Shown one piece after another: positions 54,111 to 64,000 of a stretch of 64,000 nucleotides of DNA; position 1 is the first letter of the stretch, and each line of letters begins with the position of its first letter. Under the pieces are notes generated by a model. The model was given only the letters and a program-made list of their open reading frames with translations. It was not told the DNA's origin and ran no database searches. The stretch is from NCBI RefSeq assembly GCF_000003195.3, contig NC_012876.2, positions 59,142,407 through 59,206,406 on the forward strand, given 5' to 3'. This DNA is from Sorghum bicolor (taxonomy: Eukaryota > Streptophyta > Magnoliopsida > Poales > Poaceae). Both the position numbers and the translations under genes were made by a program.

Positions 54111-54261
54111 AACTTTTGCGAAAGTTGAAAGAGTTCAGTAAGGAAAAACTCGTACTAAGCTTGTACACGTCTTGAAATACCCTCGCCACGGCTCACCCCT
54201 CCGCCGCCACAAATCCGATAACCACCACGTCGCCATCATCGCGCCACCACGCACAGTCGAC

Positions 54262-55266
54262 ATGGATCCCGACGCCGAGGTCACGTTCGAGTTCGCCCCC
54301 GTGATCCGGCAGTACAAGAGCGGCCGCGTGGAGCGCCTGCTCCCCGTCAACCCGGTCCCGCCCTCCGTCGACGCCGCCACCGGGGTCGCCTCCAAGGACG
54401 TCACCCTCGACCCGGCCACGGGCCTGTGGGCGCGCCTCTACCTCCCAGTATCCGCGCGCCACCCCGGCGGCGACAGCGACAGGCGTCGACGTCGTCTCCC
54501 CATCGTGCTCTACTTCCACGGCGGGGGGCTAGTGGTCGGGTCCGCGGCCGACGCGCCCGAGCACGCCTTCATGAACCGCCTCGCGGCGCGCGCCGGCGCG
54601 CTCGCCGTGTCCGTGGAGTACCGCCTGGCGCCCGAGCACCCCGTCCCCGCCTGCTACGACGACGCCTGGGCCGCGCTCCGGCTGGTGGTGACGCCGGCGC
54701 CGGCGGCCGACCCGTGGGTCCGCGACCACGGCGACGTGGCGCGCGTGTTCGTGCTCGGGTTCAGCGCCGGCGCCAACCTCGCGCACAACCTCACCCTCCG
54801 CGCCGGCTCCGAGCCGGACGTCCTCCCCCGCGGCGCCCGGGTGCTGGGGATGGCGCTGCTGCACCCGTTCTTCCTGTCTCCGCCGCCCCCGGCGGCGGCG
54901 GCGGGGGACGAGGTAGCGAACTACGCGTGGGTGCGCGCCAAGCTAGCGGAGATGTGGGAGTTCGCGTGCGGCGAGGGGCGGACGGCGGCGGGGCCCGACG
55001 ACCCGCGCGTGAACCCGCTCGCGGACGGCGCGCCCAGCCTGAGGCGCCTCGGGTGCGGCCGTGTCCTGGTGTGCCTCGCGGACGACGCGCTGGTCGCCGA
55101 GGGCAAGGCCTACTACGAAGCGCTGCTGGCGAGCGGGTGGGACGCGGCGGACGCCGAGCTGCTGGACTCCGCGCCCGCCGACCACGAGTTCCACCTCCGC
55201 GAGCCCGACAGCGACAAGGCGGTGCTCCTCATGGACCGCCTGGTTGCGCGCATCACCGGGAGCTAG
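54262..55266 (+). CDS. Plant carboxylesterase (CXE), GFSAG variant
   Basis: Intronless, 334 aa from ATG 54262 (MDPDAEVTFEFAPVIRQYKS); no in-frame ATG lies upstream before non-coding sequence. HGGGL (86-90) supplies the oxyanion hole and EYRLAPEHPVPACYDDAW is at ~119-136. The nucleophile elbow is GFSAGANLAHN with Ser168, so the Asp normally before Ser is Phe. The acid is Asp274 or Asp275 in CLADDALV and the base is probably His308 in PADHEFHL. A Pro/Ala loop (~206-215) follows LLHPFFLS. It is probably cytosolic. The triad residues are present, so activity is plausible, but the Phe beside the nucleophile could change rate or specificity. It lies 925 bp upstream of the next CXE on the same strand, with a MITE between them. 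Confidence 0.92.
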   Translation: MDPDAEVTFEFAPVIRQYKSGRVERLLPVNPVPPSVDAATGVASKDVTLDPATGLWARLYLPVSARHPGGDSDRRRRRLPIVLYFHGGGLVVGSAADAPEHAFMNRLAARAGALAVSVEYRLAPEHPVPACYDDAWAALRLVVTPAPAADPWVRDHGDVARVFVLGFSAGANLAHNLTLRAGSEPDVLPRGARVLGMALLHPFFLSPPPPAAAAGDEVANYAWVRAKLAEMWEFACGEGRTAAGPDDPRVNPLADGAPSLRRLGCGRVLVCLADDALVAEGKAYYEALLASGWDAADAELLDSAPADHEFHLREPDSDKAVLLMDRLVARITGS

Positions 55267-55619
55267 TCAAGTAGGAGCAGTAGGCCAGTAGTAGAACCGC
55301 ACTCACGCGCGTCACCGGTCACCGGACCTGGCGCAAGAGCGTACGTGTGCTTGTGTGCTGAGTGCTGTACTGGCATTGACTGAACAATAATGTGATGTAG
55401 CATGTACTTACATGCTTAACATGTACTATCTACACCATCCAAAAGTGTTTCAAGATTCGTGTATTTTTACTCTCCTACTGCTACTTCACACTTCTCCGCT
55501 GCTGCTTCACATTACTGATTTAGATTGCACATATGTCAATGCAATGTTGAACGGTGAAGATAATAGGTGTTGAATATGTATGCACCAAAAAAAAAAGACT
55601 GCGTTCGTTGCATCCAGTG

Positions 55620-55855
55620 GAATGTGTTTAGTTCCGAAAAAATGAAAAGTTTTCGGTACTGTAGCACTTTCGTTTGTTTGTGATAAATATTATCCAATCA
55701 TGGACTAACTAGGATCAAAAGATTCGTCTCGTGATTTACAGCTAAACTGTGTAATTAGTTTTTATTTTCGTTTATATTTAATGTTTCATGGATGTGCCAC
55801 AAGATTCGATGTGACGGAGAATCTTGAAAACTTTTTGGTTTTCAGAAACAAGCCC
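55620..55855. mobile_element. Tourist-type MITE, copy 13 (both ends eroded)
   Basis: The interior is nearly identical to copies 5 and 14 (GTAGCACTTTCGTTTGTTTG, GATTCGTCTCGTGATTTACA, AAGATTCGATGTGACGGAGA). The left end keeps GTGTTTAGTTCC and the right CAGAAACAAGCCC. It lies between two carboxylesterase genes. Confidence 0.75.
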
Positions 55856-56191
55856 TAGATAAGAAAAGGTCATGACGTTGACTGGTTATTGGTAGGCTGC
55901 GCAGCCAGCGATTGTTTGCTGAATAACCTACTCCCGTTTGATGCTTTGGCTTGAAGGAAAGGTTGAGAGGAGGGGCAAATTTCACCAAAATCAGCATGTG
56001 AGAGGCGTATAGCAACTTGCAAGCAAAGATTAGTTACGGAATACTAGCCCAACTAGTACTTCACCGAACGGCTCTGCTGTACCAGCTACCCTCTAACCAC
56101 AGGTGAGGTGAGCTGTCCCGTTGCCCCTCCAAACCGCAGGTGAGGAGCAGTCGAACATCGTTGCCTGCTGCTCGGCCCAGCCAGATCTCCG

Positions 56192-57184
56192 ATGGCCGCC
56201 GCACCCGTGGCCCCGCCGCCGGCGTCCGCGGACGACGAGATCGTGTACGAGTCCATGCCCTGCATCCGCGTCTACAAGAACCGCGTGGAGCGCTACTTCG
56301 GCACCGAGTTCGTCGCCGCGTCCACGGACGCCGCCACGGGCGTCGCCTCCAGGGACGTCGTCATCTCCCCCAACGTCTCCGCGCGCCTCTACCTCCCGCC
56401 GCGCCTCGACGACGGGAGCGCCGCCAAGCTCCCCATCCTCGTCTACTACCACGGCGGCGGCTTCTGCCTCGGCTCCGCCTTCAACCCCACCTTCCACGCC
56501 TACTTCAACACCTTCGCGGGCCTCGCCAACGTCCTCGTCGTCTCCGTCGAGTACCGTCTCGCCCCGGAACACCCCGTCCCCGCCGCCTACGCCGATTCCT
56601 GGGACGCGCTCACCTGGGTCGTCTCCCACCTCGCCGCCGACGACTCCGACAACCGGGACCCGTGGATCGCGGGCCACGCCGACTTCTCCCGCCTCTACCT
56701 GGGCGGCGAGAGCGCGGGGTCCAACATCGCGCACCACATGGCGATGCGCGTCGCCACGGAGGGCGGGCTGGCGCACGGCGCCCGGATCCGGGGCCTCGTC
56801 ATGATCCACCCTTACTTCCTGGGCACCGACAAGGTTCCCTCCGACGACCTCAGCCCGGAGGTGCGCGAGAGCCTGGGGTCCCTGTGGCGCGTCATGTGCC
56901 CGACCACCACGGGGGAGGACGACCCGCTCATCAACCCGTTCGTGGACGGCGCGCCGCCGCTGGCGTCCCTGGCGTGCAGCCGCGTGCTCGTGTGCGTCGG
57001 CGAGGGCGACGTGCTCCGCGACCGCGGCCGCAACTACTACGACCGGCTCACGGCCAGCGGGTGGCCCGGCGAGGCGGAGATCTGGCAGGCGCCAGGCAAG
57101 GGACACACGTTCCACCTCCTGGAGCCAAGCTGCGACGAGGCCGTCGCGCAGGACAAGGTCATCAGCGACTTCCTCAACCGCTGA
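56192..57184 (+). CDS. Plant carboxylesterase (CXE), GESAG type
   Basis: Intronless, 330 aa from ATG 56192. The N-terminus is a short Ala/Pro run, then DEIVYESMPCIRVYKNRVER, which differs from the YKSGRV motif of the other copies. HGGGF (87-91), EYRLAPEHPVPAAYADSW (~120-137) and GESAGSNIAHH with Ser174 follow; Glu before the Ser is the form seen in many HIDH/tuliposide-converting-type CXEs. The acid is Asp273 in CVGEGDVLRDRG and the base His305 in GKGHTFHL. All active-site elements are canonical, so this is the most typical family member in the window. It is probably a cytosolic esterase or, less likely, a dehydratase of the HIDH type; the sequence alone cannot decide. The AT-rich 3' UTR continues past 57184. 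Confidence 0.94.
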   Translation: MAAAPVAPPPASADDEIVYESMPCIRVYKNRVERYFGTEFVAASTDAATGVASRDVVISPNVSARLYLPPRLDDGSAAKLPILVYYHGGGFCLGSAFNPTFHAYFNTFAGLANVLVVSVEYRLAPEHPVPAAYADSWDALTWVVSHLAADDSDNRDPWIAGHADFSRLYLGGESAGSNIAHHMAMRVATEGGLAHGARIRGLVMIHPYFLGTDKVPSDDLSPEVRESLGSLWRVMCPTTTGEDDPLINPFVDGAPPLASLACSRVLVCVGEGDVLRDRGRNYYDRLTASGWPGEAEIWQAPGKGHTFHLLEPSCDEAVAQDKVISDFLNR

Positions 57185-57528
57185 CTCGCCTCGCCGGCGG
57201 TGGCTGGTGGCGTTGTTGGATCAAATTTAGCTTCGTTCATTGTATACTCGGAGATCGGAATAACTGCAGCTTCGTCGTCGCAGATGAAGATTGCTGGCGC
57301 TACACTACTTACTTTACTTCTATAGTAGTACATTTCAGGTTCAGAGTTGTGTTTGTATTCTTTGAAATTGGGTGTAAGGATGGATGAAGGGGGATTTGCC
57401 ATTGTTAGTAGGCAATGGTGCTCATGTATTGCACCTGGTAATTTGGGGATGACGATACAGTCATAGTGTCATACAGATGAAATTATACTTGTTGGACACA
57501 CAGAATTTTGTTGAAACATGTATTTATT

Positions 57529-57790
57529 CCATCTTTTACTAGCACAACTGAAGTGGAAATCGCGCCTTATATTATTTGTACCAGCTATTGCTCATGGAAC
57601 CAGTTCTCAATTTTGGTCCAAATGTCAGCTGAACTTGCCAATTCTCAGACACAGAATTTGGAAACATTGATTCCATCTTTTACAAGATGGTGCCTATTTT
57701 ATTTGCAGCAGCTATTGCTCAAGGAATTACTCTTTTTTTTTTTAGAATTACACAGTACAATGCAGTGAATTGGAGTACAAATTTCAGCTG
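57529..57790. repeat. Imperfect ~145-bp direct duplication downstream of the last CXE
   Basis: TTCCATCTTTTAC and AGCTATTGCTCATGGAA (57529-57602) recur as TTCCATCTTTTAC and AGCTATTGCTCAAGGAA (57671-57726), with similar sequence between. It is non-coding. Confidence 0.55.
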
Positions 57791-57964
57791 GGTTCGATTG
57801 CTAAGATACCCCTACAAACAAATCAAAGAAGAAAGAATTGGCAAGTTCAGCTGTTCATACATTTGTCAACTAGGCTGGCTCACATGGGAAGATGCCTTTG
57901 CATACATTTTTATGTGCTTATTATACTGTTTTGTTCTTTTCTAGCCTCTTCTGCTTCCCATGTT

Positions 57965-58193
57965 GGCCTTGTTTAGTTCTGAAAAAAAATTCGAATTTCG
58001 CTATTGTAACACTTTCGTTTGTATTTGATAAATATTGTCCAATCATGAACTAAATAGGATAAAAAGATTTGTCTCGCAATTTACAGACAAACTGTGTAAT
58101 TAGTTTTTGTTTTCGTCTATATTTAATGCTTCATGCATGTGCCGCAAGATTTGATGTGATAGGGAATCTTGAAAACTTTTTGGATTTCAGGGT
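57965..58193. mobile_element. Tourist-type MITE, copy 14 (right end lost)
   Basis: It starts GGCCTTGTTTAGTTCTG and keeps CACTTTCGTTTGTATTTGAT, CAAGATTTGATGTGATAGGG and TTTTGGATTTCAGGGTG, but lacks the AACTAAACAAGGCC end. Confidence 0.75.
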
Positions 58194-60281
58194 GCAGTCT
58201 ATGTCGAGAGGATGATGATGAAGGCTGAAAGTCAATGATGGCTCGGTACACAAGTATTTTGACTTTTCAGTTTCACAGATGCCAGAGAAGCTACAGGATA
58301 ATATAAAAGACATATCATCCTATTAAATTACTGCATTGCCTTCTCTTTGTTTGTTTCTTCGTTAGTTCAGTTTTTCTTGTTTCCATATAAAGGTTTCTTT
58401 TGGGGAAGCCTTCACATTTTCTGGGCTTCGTTTTTAATTGGGCCCATTCGATTTCTTTGTGAGCACTATCTTCCCTGCCAAGAGGCCATATCTATTTGGT
58501 CTGCATGCGTCCAACTCCCCGCTCAGCATGGACAAGGCCTTCGTCGTCAAGCATTCTCTCAGAAATCAGAGGTCCATTGTCAATCAGCCAACTGAAATGT
58601 GCATGTGCAAGGAACATTTAACCAACTAAAAACAGCACTTGTCAGTACAATTGTTTGTAGATAATAATTAGCTGTTCTTTTAGTCCATGCACTGAAGGTT
58701 GACTCTGATTTCCAAGCTAAGTTTGATGGGCTTTCAACCGTGGCAATTGTTCAATGTTGGTTATCTGTGGGTTTAGTCTCTGATGAAATGTCATAAAAAA
58801 TATTCTGACTTCTGAATGAAGGATACTGTTTGGTAAAGCATCGGCACATGCATCTCAAAAAACATGAGAATAATACACAACGACTGGTGCTCTTTAGTTT
58901 GATTATCTGAAATCTCAGTAAGAAAAGAACGGATACTCTTTGGATTTTTCAGCTCAAAGTGTCGGTCTTTTCAGAGTCCGCAAGCAATGCAATGAAGCAC
59001 TTTTCTTTGGCTACCATAGATATATTTAGGGGAGCGGCATTAAAGTAGCCCATTTAAAATTTACATATGCCGCAGTTGCTCTACTGACCTCTCAATATGT
59101 TTATCGACAACTTTTAGATGATTCTCAACTAAGTTAGATTTCGTAATGCACCAAATTTGGACAACTTTTTTCCTTGAAAAGAGCCAATTTAGACGGACTA
59201 AAGTTGATTCCAATGCTATATATATATTCAGGGTACCTATATGACAATCTCATTTTAAGAGCATGACCAACAATTTGTAGAACAACTGTCTAACTCTTTT
59301 TTTCGGCAAAATGGAAAAAAGAGAGAGAGCATTTTGACAGTTTTGTATCTGAACTTTCTAGAGATACGCACTTGGTAAATCTCACATCCAACTCCCTGAT
59401 ATGGTTGGCTGGGTTGCAACAGTGGGTGGATTGGAGGTGGTGGGTTTGATTCTACTCATATTTGGGAGGCGAAAGCAAAAAAAAAAAACAGCTTCTTACT
59501 CAGTTTACACACTCGATATAATCTGTGATTTGGCAAGTGTCTTTTTAAGGAGCTCTTTGAGATGTTTCTTACATCATATACTTTACAAAAGGATTGTTTG
59601 TATTTAAACAAAAAATAGTATACCAAATGCTATGTTTCAAAAGGGGAAAAATTTTCCATTGTCACGTAATGGCATTCTTACTGAAGCAAACTATTAACTT
59701 ATACACCTTTTTTCAGACACAAAGCATCTATTAGCAAACCAATTTGCAGAAGACAAAAAACTCCCATTACTTTGTAGCAGATGAAGATTATTCTAAAAAG
59801 GTTTGCAGGAAATGGTCTTTTCTTACTATAGATATAGGGTCTACATATACTTTAGAGTATAGAAAAGATTGACACAATTTAGGAAACTTCTCATTTTGAA
59901 AAGAAGGCAAAAAAATGATATATCGATGCTAGAACTTGCAATGAGAGAATGGCATATCTCCATCTATCGCCTATTAAATTTGCATGAAAAATTGCCTCTA
60001 CTCACCACAAATGGTAGTTGTACTTCTTTGTCTTGATCTATAAGCGGGTGATGAATTGCTTTTGCTCTTAGGATAACTAGAGCAAACTCTTTGAAAACTG
60101 ATTTGCATCTCTGAACTGAATGCGAAATATTCTTGAAGATGATGTAATTTCACATAATCGAAATTTCCCAACACATTGTAACAATGATTTCCATGAAGAA
60201 GGGTAATTTGAGCTGATCTCTCATACTTTCCAAAATGTTCAGAATGTTGTTAGTCTTAGGCAAAATGACATTTAAACTGAA
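58194..60281. other. Intergenic, no gene seen
   Basis: AT-rich sequence with only short frames. I recognise no domain, RNA gene or clear repeat. Some of it may be eroded transposon sequence. Confidence 0.35.
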
Positions 60282-60385
60282 TCAGCAGGCCATAGCAAAA
60301 GGACAATGAAACATGAGATGATCCAGATCCTCCTCAACATTCAGAGTGCAAAAGACACAATGTGTTGGGACAATTGTTGCTTGAA
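60282..60385 (-). pseudogene. LINE zinc-binding fragment, minus strand
   Basis: The minus frame reads VFCTLNVEEDLDHLMFHCPF and then AMAC, the Cys/His zf-RVT pattern of plant LINEs. It is opposite in orientation to the LINE that starts next to it, so two insertions or an inversion met here. Confidence 0.55.
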
Positions 60386-60721
60386 TTGTGCAAAAGACAC
60401 AATTGTTGCAACACATGGGCTTCGGGAGAAGATGGACAGACTGGATATCAGCAATACTAGCGACAGCTAGTACCAAGATTCTGCTAAATGGTGCTCCAGG
60501 GAGATGAGTGTGCCACGCGCGAGGACTCCACCAGGGAGACCCCCTTTCCCCAATGCTATTTGTGCTCGTAATGGAAGTCCTCAACCGTATGCTCCAGTGG
60601 CTGGATGCCGAAGGCCACCTTGCACAACTTGGGATTGCTGGAAGGGTGCAGCGAGTGAGCCCCTATGCAGATGACCTAGTTCTCTTTGTTTCCCCAACGG
60701 AAGAAGATTTAACTGTACTCA

Positions 60722-63103
60722 TGAAGGGTCGAGATGGCGGACTAGAGGGGGGTGAATAGTCCTTTCTAAAATTTACTACGCCGGCTAACCGAAACAAATG
60801 CGGAATTAAAATTATCGGTCTAACCAAGACTACACCCCTCTATCTAAGTTCTCTAGCACCTTATAAAAGATCCTAAACAAGCAAGCAAGGTGCTACCTTA
60901 GCAAGAGCTCACCTAACCAATTCTAGAAGCAAGGTCACACAAACCTATGCAACTAGTACTTTGCAAACTGGGGAAGCTCCTACTCAAACTAGTGAGGTAA
61001 AGCGCACAAAGTCTAAGCTCACTAGCAAGCTCAATAACAAGGCAACCAATGCCAAATTAGAGAGCGCAACTTACTTAGCTACACAAACTAAGTAATGTGA
61101 CTAACAAGGTTACACAAACTAAATTAGTCACGCAAGGAGAACTACTTCTAGCTACACAAGCAAGAAGGTAACTAGCAAGCTACACAAAGCTAACTAATTA
61201 CAAGAGCAACTACACAAGCACAAGTAAGTGAATGTAAGAACAAGCTTGTGTTAGGGACTTGCAAACCAACGGGAAGAACAAAGTTGACACGATGATTTTC
61301 TCCCGAGGTTCACTTGGTTGCCACCAAGCTACGTCCCCGTGTGTCGACCAACACTTGGTGGTTCGGCGGCTAAGAGGTGTTACACGAACCTCGTCCCCAC
61401 TAGGACACCGCAAGAACCTACCCACAAGTGAGGTAGCTCAATGACACGCACAATCCAATAGAGTTACTCTTCACGATCCCCGCAGGGTGAGCACCGTACC
61501 CCTCACAATCTCTTCTCCGGAGCACCGCACAATCTCCTTGCGTGCTTCGACGGAGTCACAAGCCACCAAGCCGTCTAGGAGGTGGCAACCTCCAAGAGTA
61601 ACAGGCTCCACCGGCTTGCAACACGAACACCTAGTGCCACTCGATGCAATCTCTCAATGCAACGCACTAGAATCGCTCACTCACACAATCGGATGATCAC
61701 TATCAAGCATATGTGAGTTAGAGGCTTCACTAGCACTCCCCAAGCATGGACACTAAGTCCCAAGGGTGCTCAGCACCAGCCAAGGCCGGCCACCACTTCT
61801 ATTTGTAGCTCCAAGAGCTAAACTAGCCGTTTCCCCTTCACTGGGCAAAACACGAGGGCACCGGACGCTCGCAAGGAGCCACCGGACGCTCAACCCCCAG
61901 CGTCCGGTGCTCAGGCGTCAGCCATGTGTCACTAGCCGTTTGAACTCGACCGTTGCCGCCAACGGCTACTGCGCACGCGCGCCTGCACAGCACCACCGGA
62001 CGCTCTACTGCGTCACACCGGACGCGTCCGGTGCACACCGGACTCGTGCGCAGAGAGCTCTGCAAACTCGCACGGTCACCGGACGCACCCTAAGCGTCCG
62101 GTGCTCACCGGACTCAAGTGCAGAGAGGTTCGCCAAACCGCCCGCACACCGGACGCTGAGCACCGGACTCACTCCGGTGCGTCCGGTGCACACCTGCGCC
62201 ACAGACACCACACCGGACGCTCTAGACCAGCGTCCGGTGAGTGTTTTCTCAGCGAGAAACACTTCCGCGACTTCTCCAAATTTCCCACCGGCGCAATAGA
62301 AAATATACATTTAATTTTCTCAAAAAACGCCGAATCCCGCTTCGCAAGCTCGGCGGGAGGGAGAGAGGAACCCACACGCCTCTCAACCCTAGGAACTCCA
62401 CCTCCTTTGTAAATGTGCCAACACCACCAAGTGTAAACCACCATGTGCAAGTGTGTTAGCTTTTCACAAACATTTTCCCAAAGGAGTTAGCCTCTCAACT
62501 TGCCACGCCACTCGATCCTAACACGAATGCAAAGTTAGATCGCTCAAGTGGCACTAGATGACCGATATGCAAACAAGTTTGCCCCTCTTTATAGTACAGC
62601 CATCTATCCTAAATCCGGTCATAAACTTCTCTACACACCTATGACCGGTGAAATGGAAATGCCCTAGGTTATACCTTTGCCTTGTGCTTTCCATTCCATC
62701 TCCTCCAATGTTGATGCAACACATGCACCAACCAATCACCAAATGATATGATCCACTTCATATCATCACGTGACCGTATTGGTTCATCGATCTTGACCTC
62801 ACTTGCTCTTCACCATTGCCTCGGTCCATCGGCGCCAAGTCTTGCTCAAGCTTCACCGTCACACGCGGTCCCTCGCTTCAAAGCCTCCGACTTGCCCTTC
62901 ACTCTTGCAACCGGTCCATCAAGCCAAGCCTCATCTTGATCTTCTCCACCTTGGTCACATGACTCCATGTCATGTCTCATATGCAATGAGCTCCTCCATC
63001 ATCACATCATCACCTGTGGACTAATCTCCTGTGTATCTCACATAAACACTATTAGTCCACCTAAGTTGTCACTCAATTACCAAAACCAAACAAGGACCTT
63101 TCA
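60722..63103. mobile_element. 2.4-kb element inserted in the LINE, 5-bp target duplication
   Basis: ACTCA is found at 60717-60721 and 63104-63108, and removal restores the LINE frame (VL|ST). The ends read TGAAGGGTC and, at the right, GGACCTTTCA: TG...CA borders with a ~9-bp inverted repeat. TG/CA ends plus a 5-bp duplication fit a solo LTR or a terminal-repeat retrotransposon in miniature, but no primer site or gag-pol is seen and the class is unsettled. The left third (60760-61260) is a degenerate array of ACTAGCAAGCTC/ACACAAACTA phrases. The middle has the CCGGACGC cluster. No ORF has a recognised domain. Confidence 0.75.
61840..62240. repeat. Cluster of ACCGGACGC / GCGTCCGGT palindromic motifs
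   Basis: About fifteen copies of CCGGACGC or its complement occur in 400 bp, often as facing pairs (ACCGGACGCGTCCGGTGC at ~62018). They are CpG-rich in an otherwise ordinary region, and frames through them are not protein-like. Confidence 0.8.
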
Positions 63104-64000
63104 ACTCAGCACAGCGCTGCAGCTATTTGGGGAGGCCTCGGGCCTGTTCTCTAACATGGACAAAAGTATCGCAACTCCAATCCACTGTGGGACTGATGAA
63201 CTCGAAAGGCTTCAGCAGTTGCTTCAGTGTAAGATACAAGACTTCCCTTGCCGTTACCTGGGTGTCCCTTTGTCCTTGTTCAAGCTTAAGAAATGTGACG
63301 AGCAGCCTTTGATCGACGCCGTGGCTGCTAGGCTCCCCCTTTGGAAAGGAAATCTGCTCAACATAGCAGGCAGAACTGCACTGGTTAAGAGTACCTTATC
63401 TGTAATTCCAGTGCACTTGTCCATTGCCCTTTGCCTGTCTACCTCGGCAATCGAAAGCATCGACAAGCTTCGCCGCGGTTTCATCTGGTCAGGAACGGCT
63501 TCTGCCTCCGGGGGGCACTGCAAGGTCGCTTGGCCGATCTGCTGCAGACCGTGAGCCTTGGGGGGGGGCTTGGGGTCACCGATCTTCGTCGGACTGGATT
63601 GGCACTGAGGCTACGTTGGCCATGGTTGCGTCGGGTCGATCAGGGACGGCCATGGGCTGATTTGCCTGACCAGGAAAATGGGGACGTCATGGCTTTCTTC
63701 AATGCAGCAACTACCGCCGTCCTGGGAAACGGCGAATCCATTTTTTTTCTGGACAGACAGTTGGCTTCGAGGGGCAAGCATCAGGATCATTGCCCCAACT
63801 GTCTTTGAAGCAGTGCCCAAGAGAAAGTGGGGCGTCACCGTCGCGGAGGCGCTCAATAATCACGCATGGGTGCATCATATAATATGCGTTCACACTGTAA
63901 GATTGCTCACGGACTTCGTCGGCCTGTGTCGGGCAATTGAACAAGTCCACCTCTCCTCTGGAACGCCGGACACTTTCGCCTGGAGGTTTGCTGCATCACA

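Larger units (their letters stand above)
60395..64000 (+). pseudogene. LINE reverse transcriptase, interrupted and frameshifted; runs off the right edge
   Basis: Upstream of the nested element the frame reads MGFGRRWTDWISAIL, KILLNGAPGR, an in-frame stop at ~60505, then ARGLHQGDPLSPMLFVLVME and SPYADDLVLFVSPT, the reverse-transcriptase core with its YADD site. After the nested element it continues STALQLFGEASGLFSNM, DFPCRYLGVPLSLFKLKK, LLNIAGRTALVKSTLS and IDKLRRGFIWSG. Frameshifts follow at ~63540 and ~63770 (GVTDLRRTGLALRLRW, MAFFNAATTAVLGNGESI, then WGVTVAEALNNHAWVHH). This is a non-LTR retrotransposon of the common grass L1 type. The stop and frameshifts make it inactive; its 3' end is outside the window. 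Confidence 0.88.

Noticed and set aside
56093..57387. Long frames (340 and 415 codons) overlapping the 56-kb esterase
   Set aside because: They are out-of-frame or antisense shadows; the 330-codon frame has every CXE motif.
61840..62240. CpG island of a host gene
   Set aside because: The CpG density comes from a repeated CCGGACGC motif inside a mobile element and no gene starts there.

Overview
The window is plant nuclear DNA from a panicoid grass, most likely Sorghum or a close relative. I infer this from GC-rich grass-type coding regions, introns with clean GT/AG borders, a dense load of grass DNA transposons (Tourist- and Stowaway-type MITEs, a CACTA element with TTTGCCGACTGC subterminal repeats, a Mutator-like element) and no bacterial features.

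The backbone is a dispersed cluster of intronless plant carboxylesterases (CXE, alpha/beta-hydrolase-3 / HSL family). A partial copy is cut by the left edge (1-843, minus). Intact copies lie at 26910-27971, 36242-37309, 54262-55266 and 56192-57184 (all plus), and a frameshifted, truncated copy lies at 39003-39690. They differ at the nucleophile elbow (GDSAG, GDSTG, GFSAG, GESAG) and at the N-terminus: two have a signal-peptide-like leader and the others look cytosolic.

Three other host genes are present: a four-exon chloroplast-type atypical SDR (9446-12175, minus, like Arabidopsis At2g34460), a five-exon acidic nuclear-type protein with an N-terminal SAP-like motif (44033-47172, plus), and a five-exon anthocyanidin-reductase/DFR-like SDR (50829-52844, plus). 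The esterases and the reductase could both serve specialised metabolism, but nothing in the sequence links them in one pathway.

Much of the rest is mobile DNA, often nested. 1185-4335 is a Pack-type element carrying pieces of three host genes. 12410-17408 is a Mutator-like element with ~127-bp TIRs and a perfect 9-bp target duplication, whose transposase frame is open except for an 837-bp hAT insertion. 18347-25064 is a CACTA element with no recognisable transposase and a 503-bp tandem array. 30986-31273 is a SINE with a 17-bp target duplication. 60722-63103 is a 2.4-kb element with a 5-bp target duplication inside a LINE reverse transcriptase. About fifteen copies of one MITE family (GGCCTTGTTTAGTT ends, 3-bp target duplications) are scattered through the window.

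Exon borders were read by eye from splice sites, frame continuity and remembered family sequences. No alignment or database search was run.
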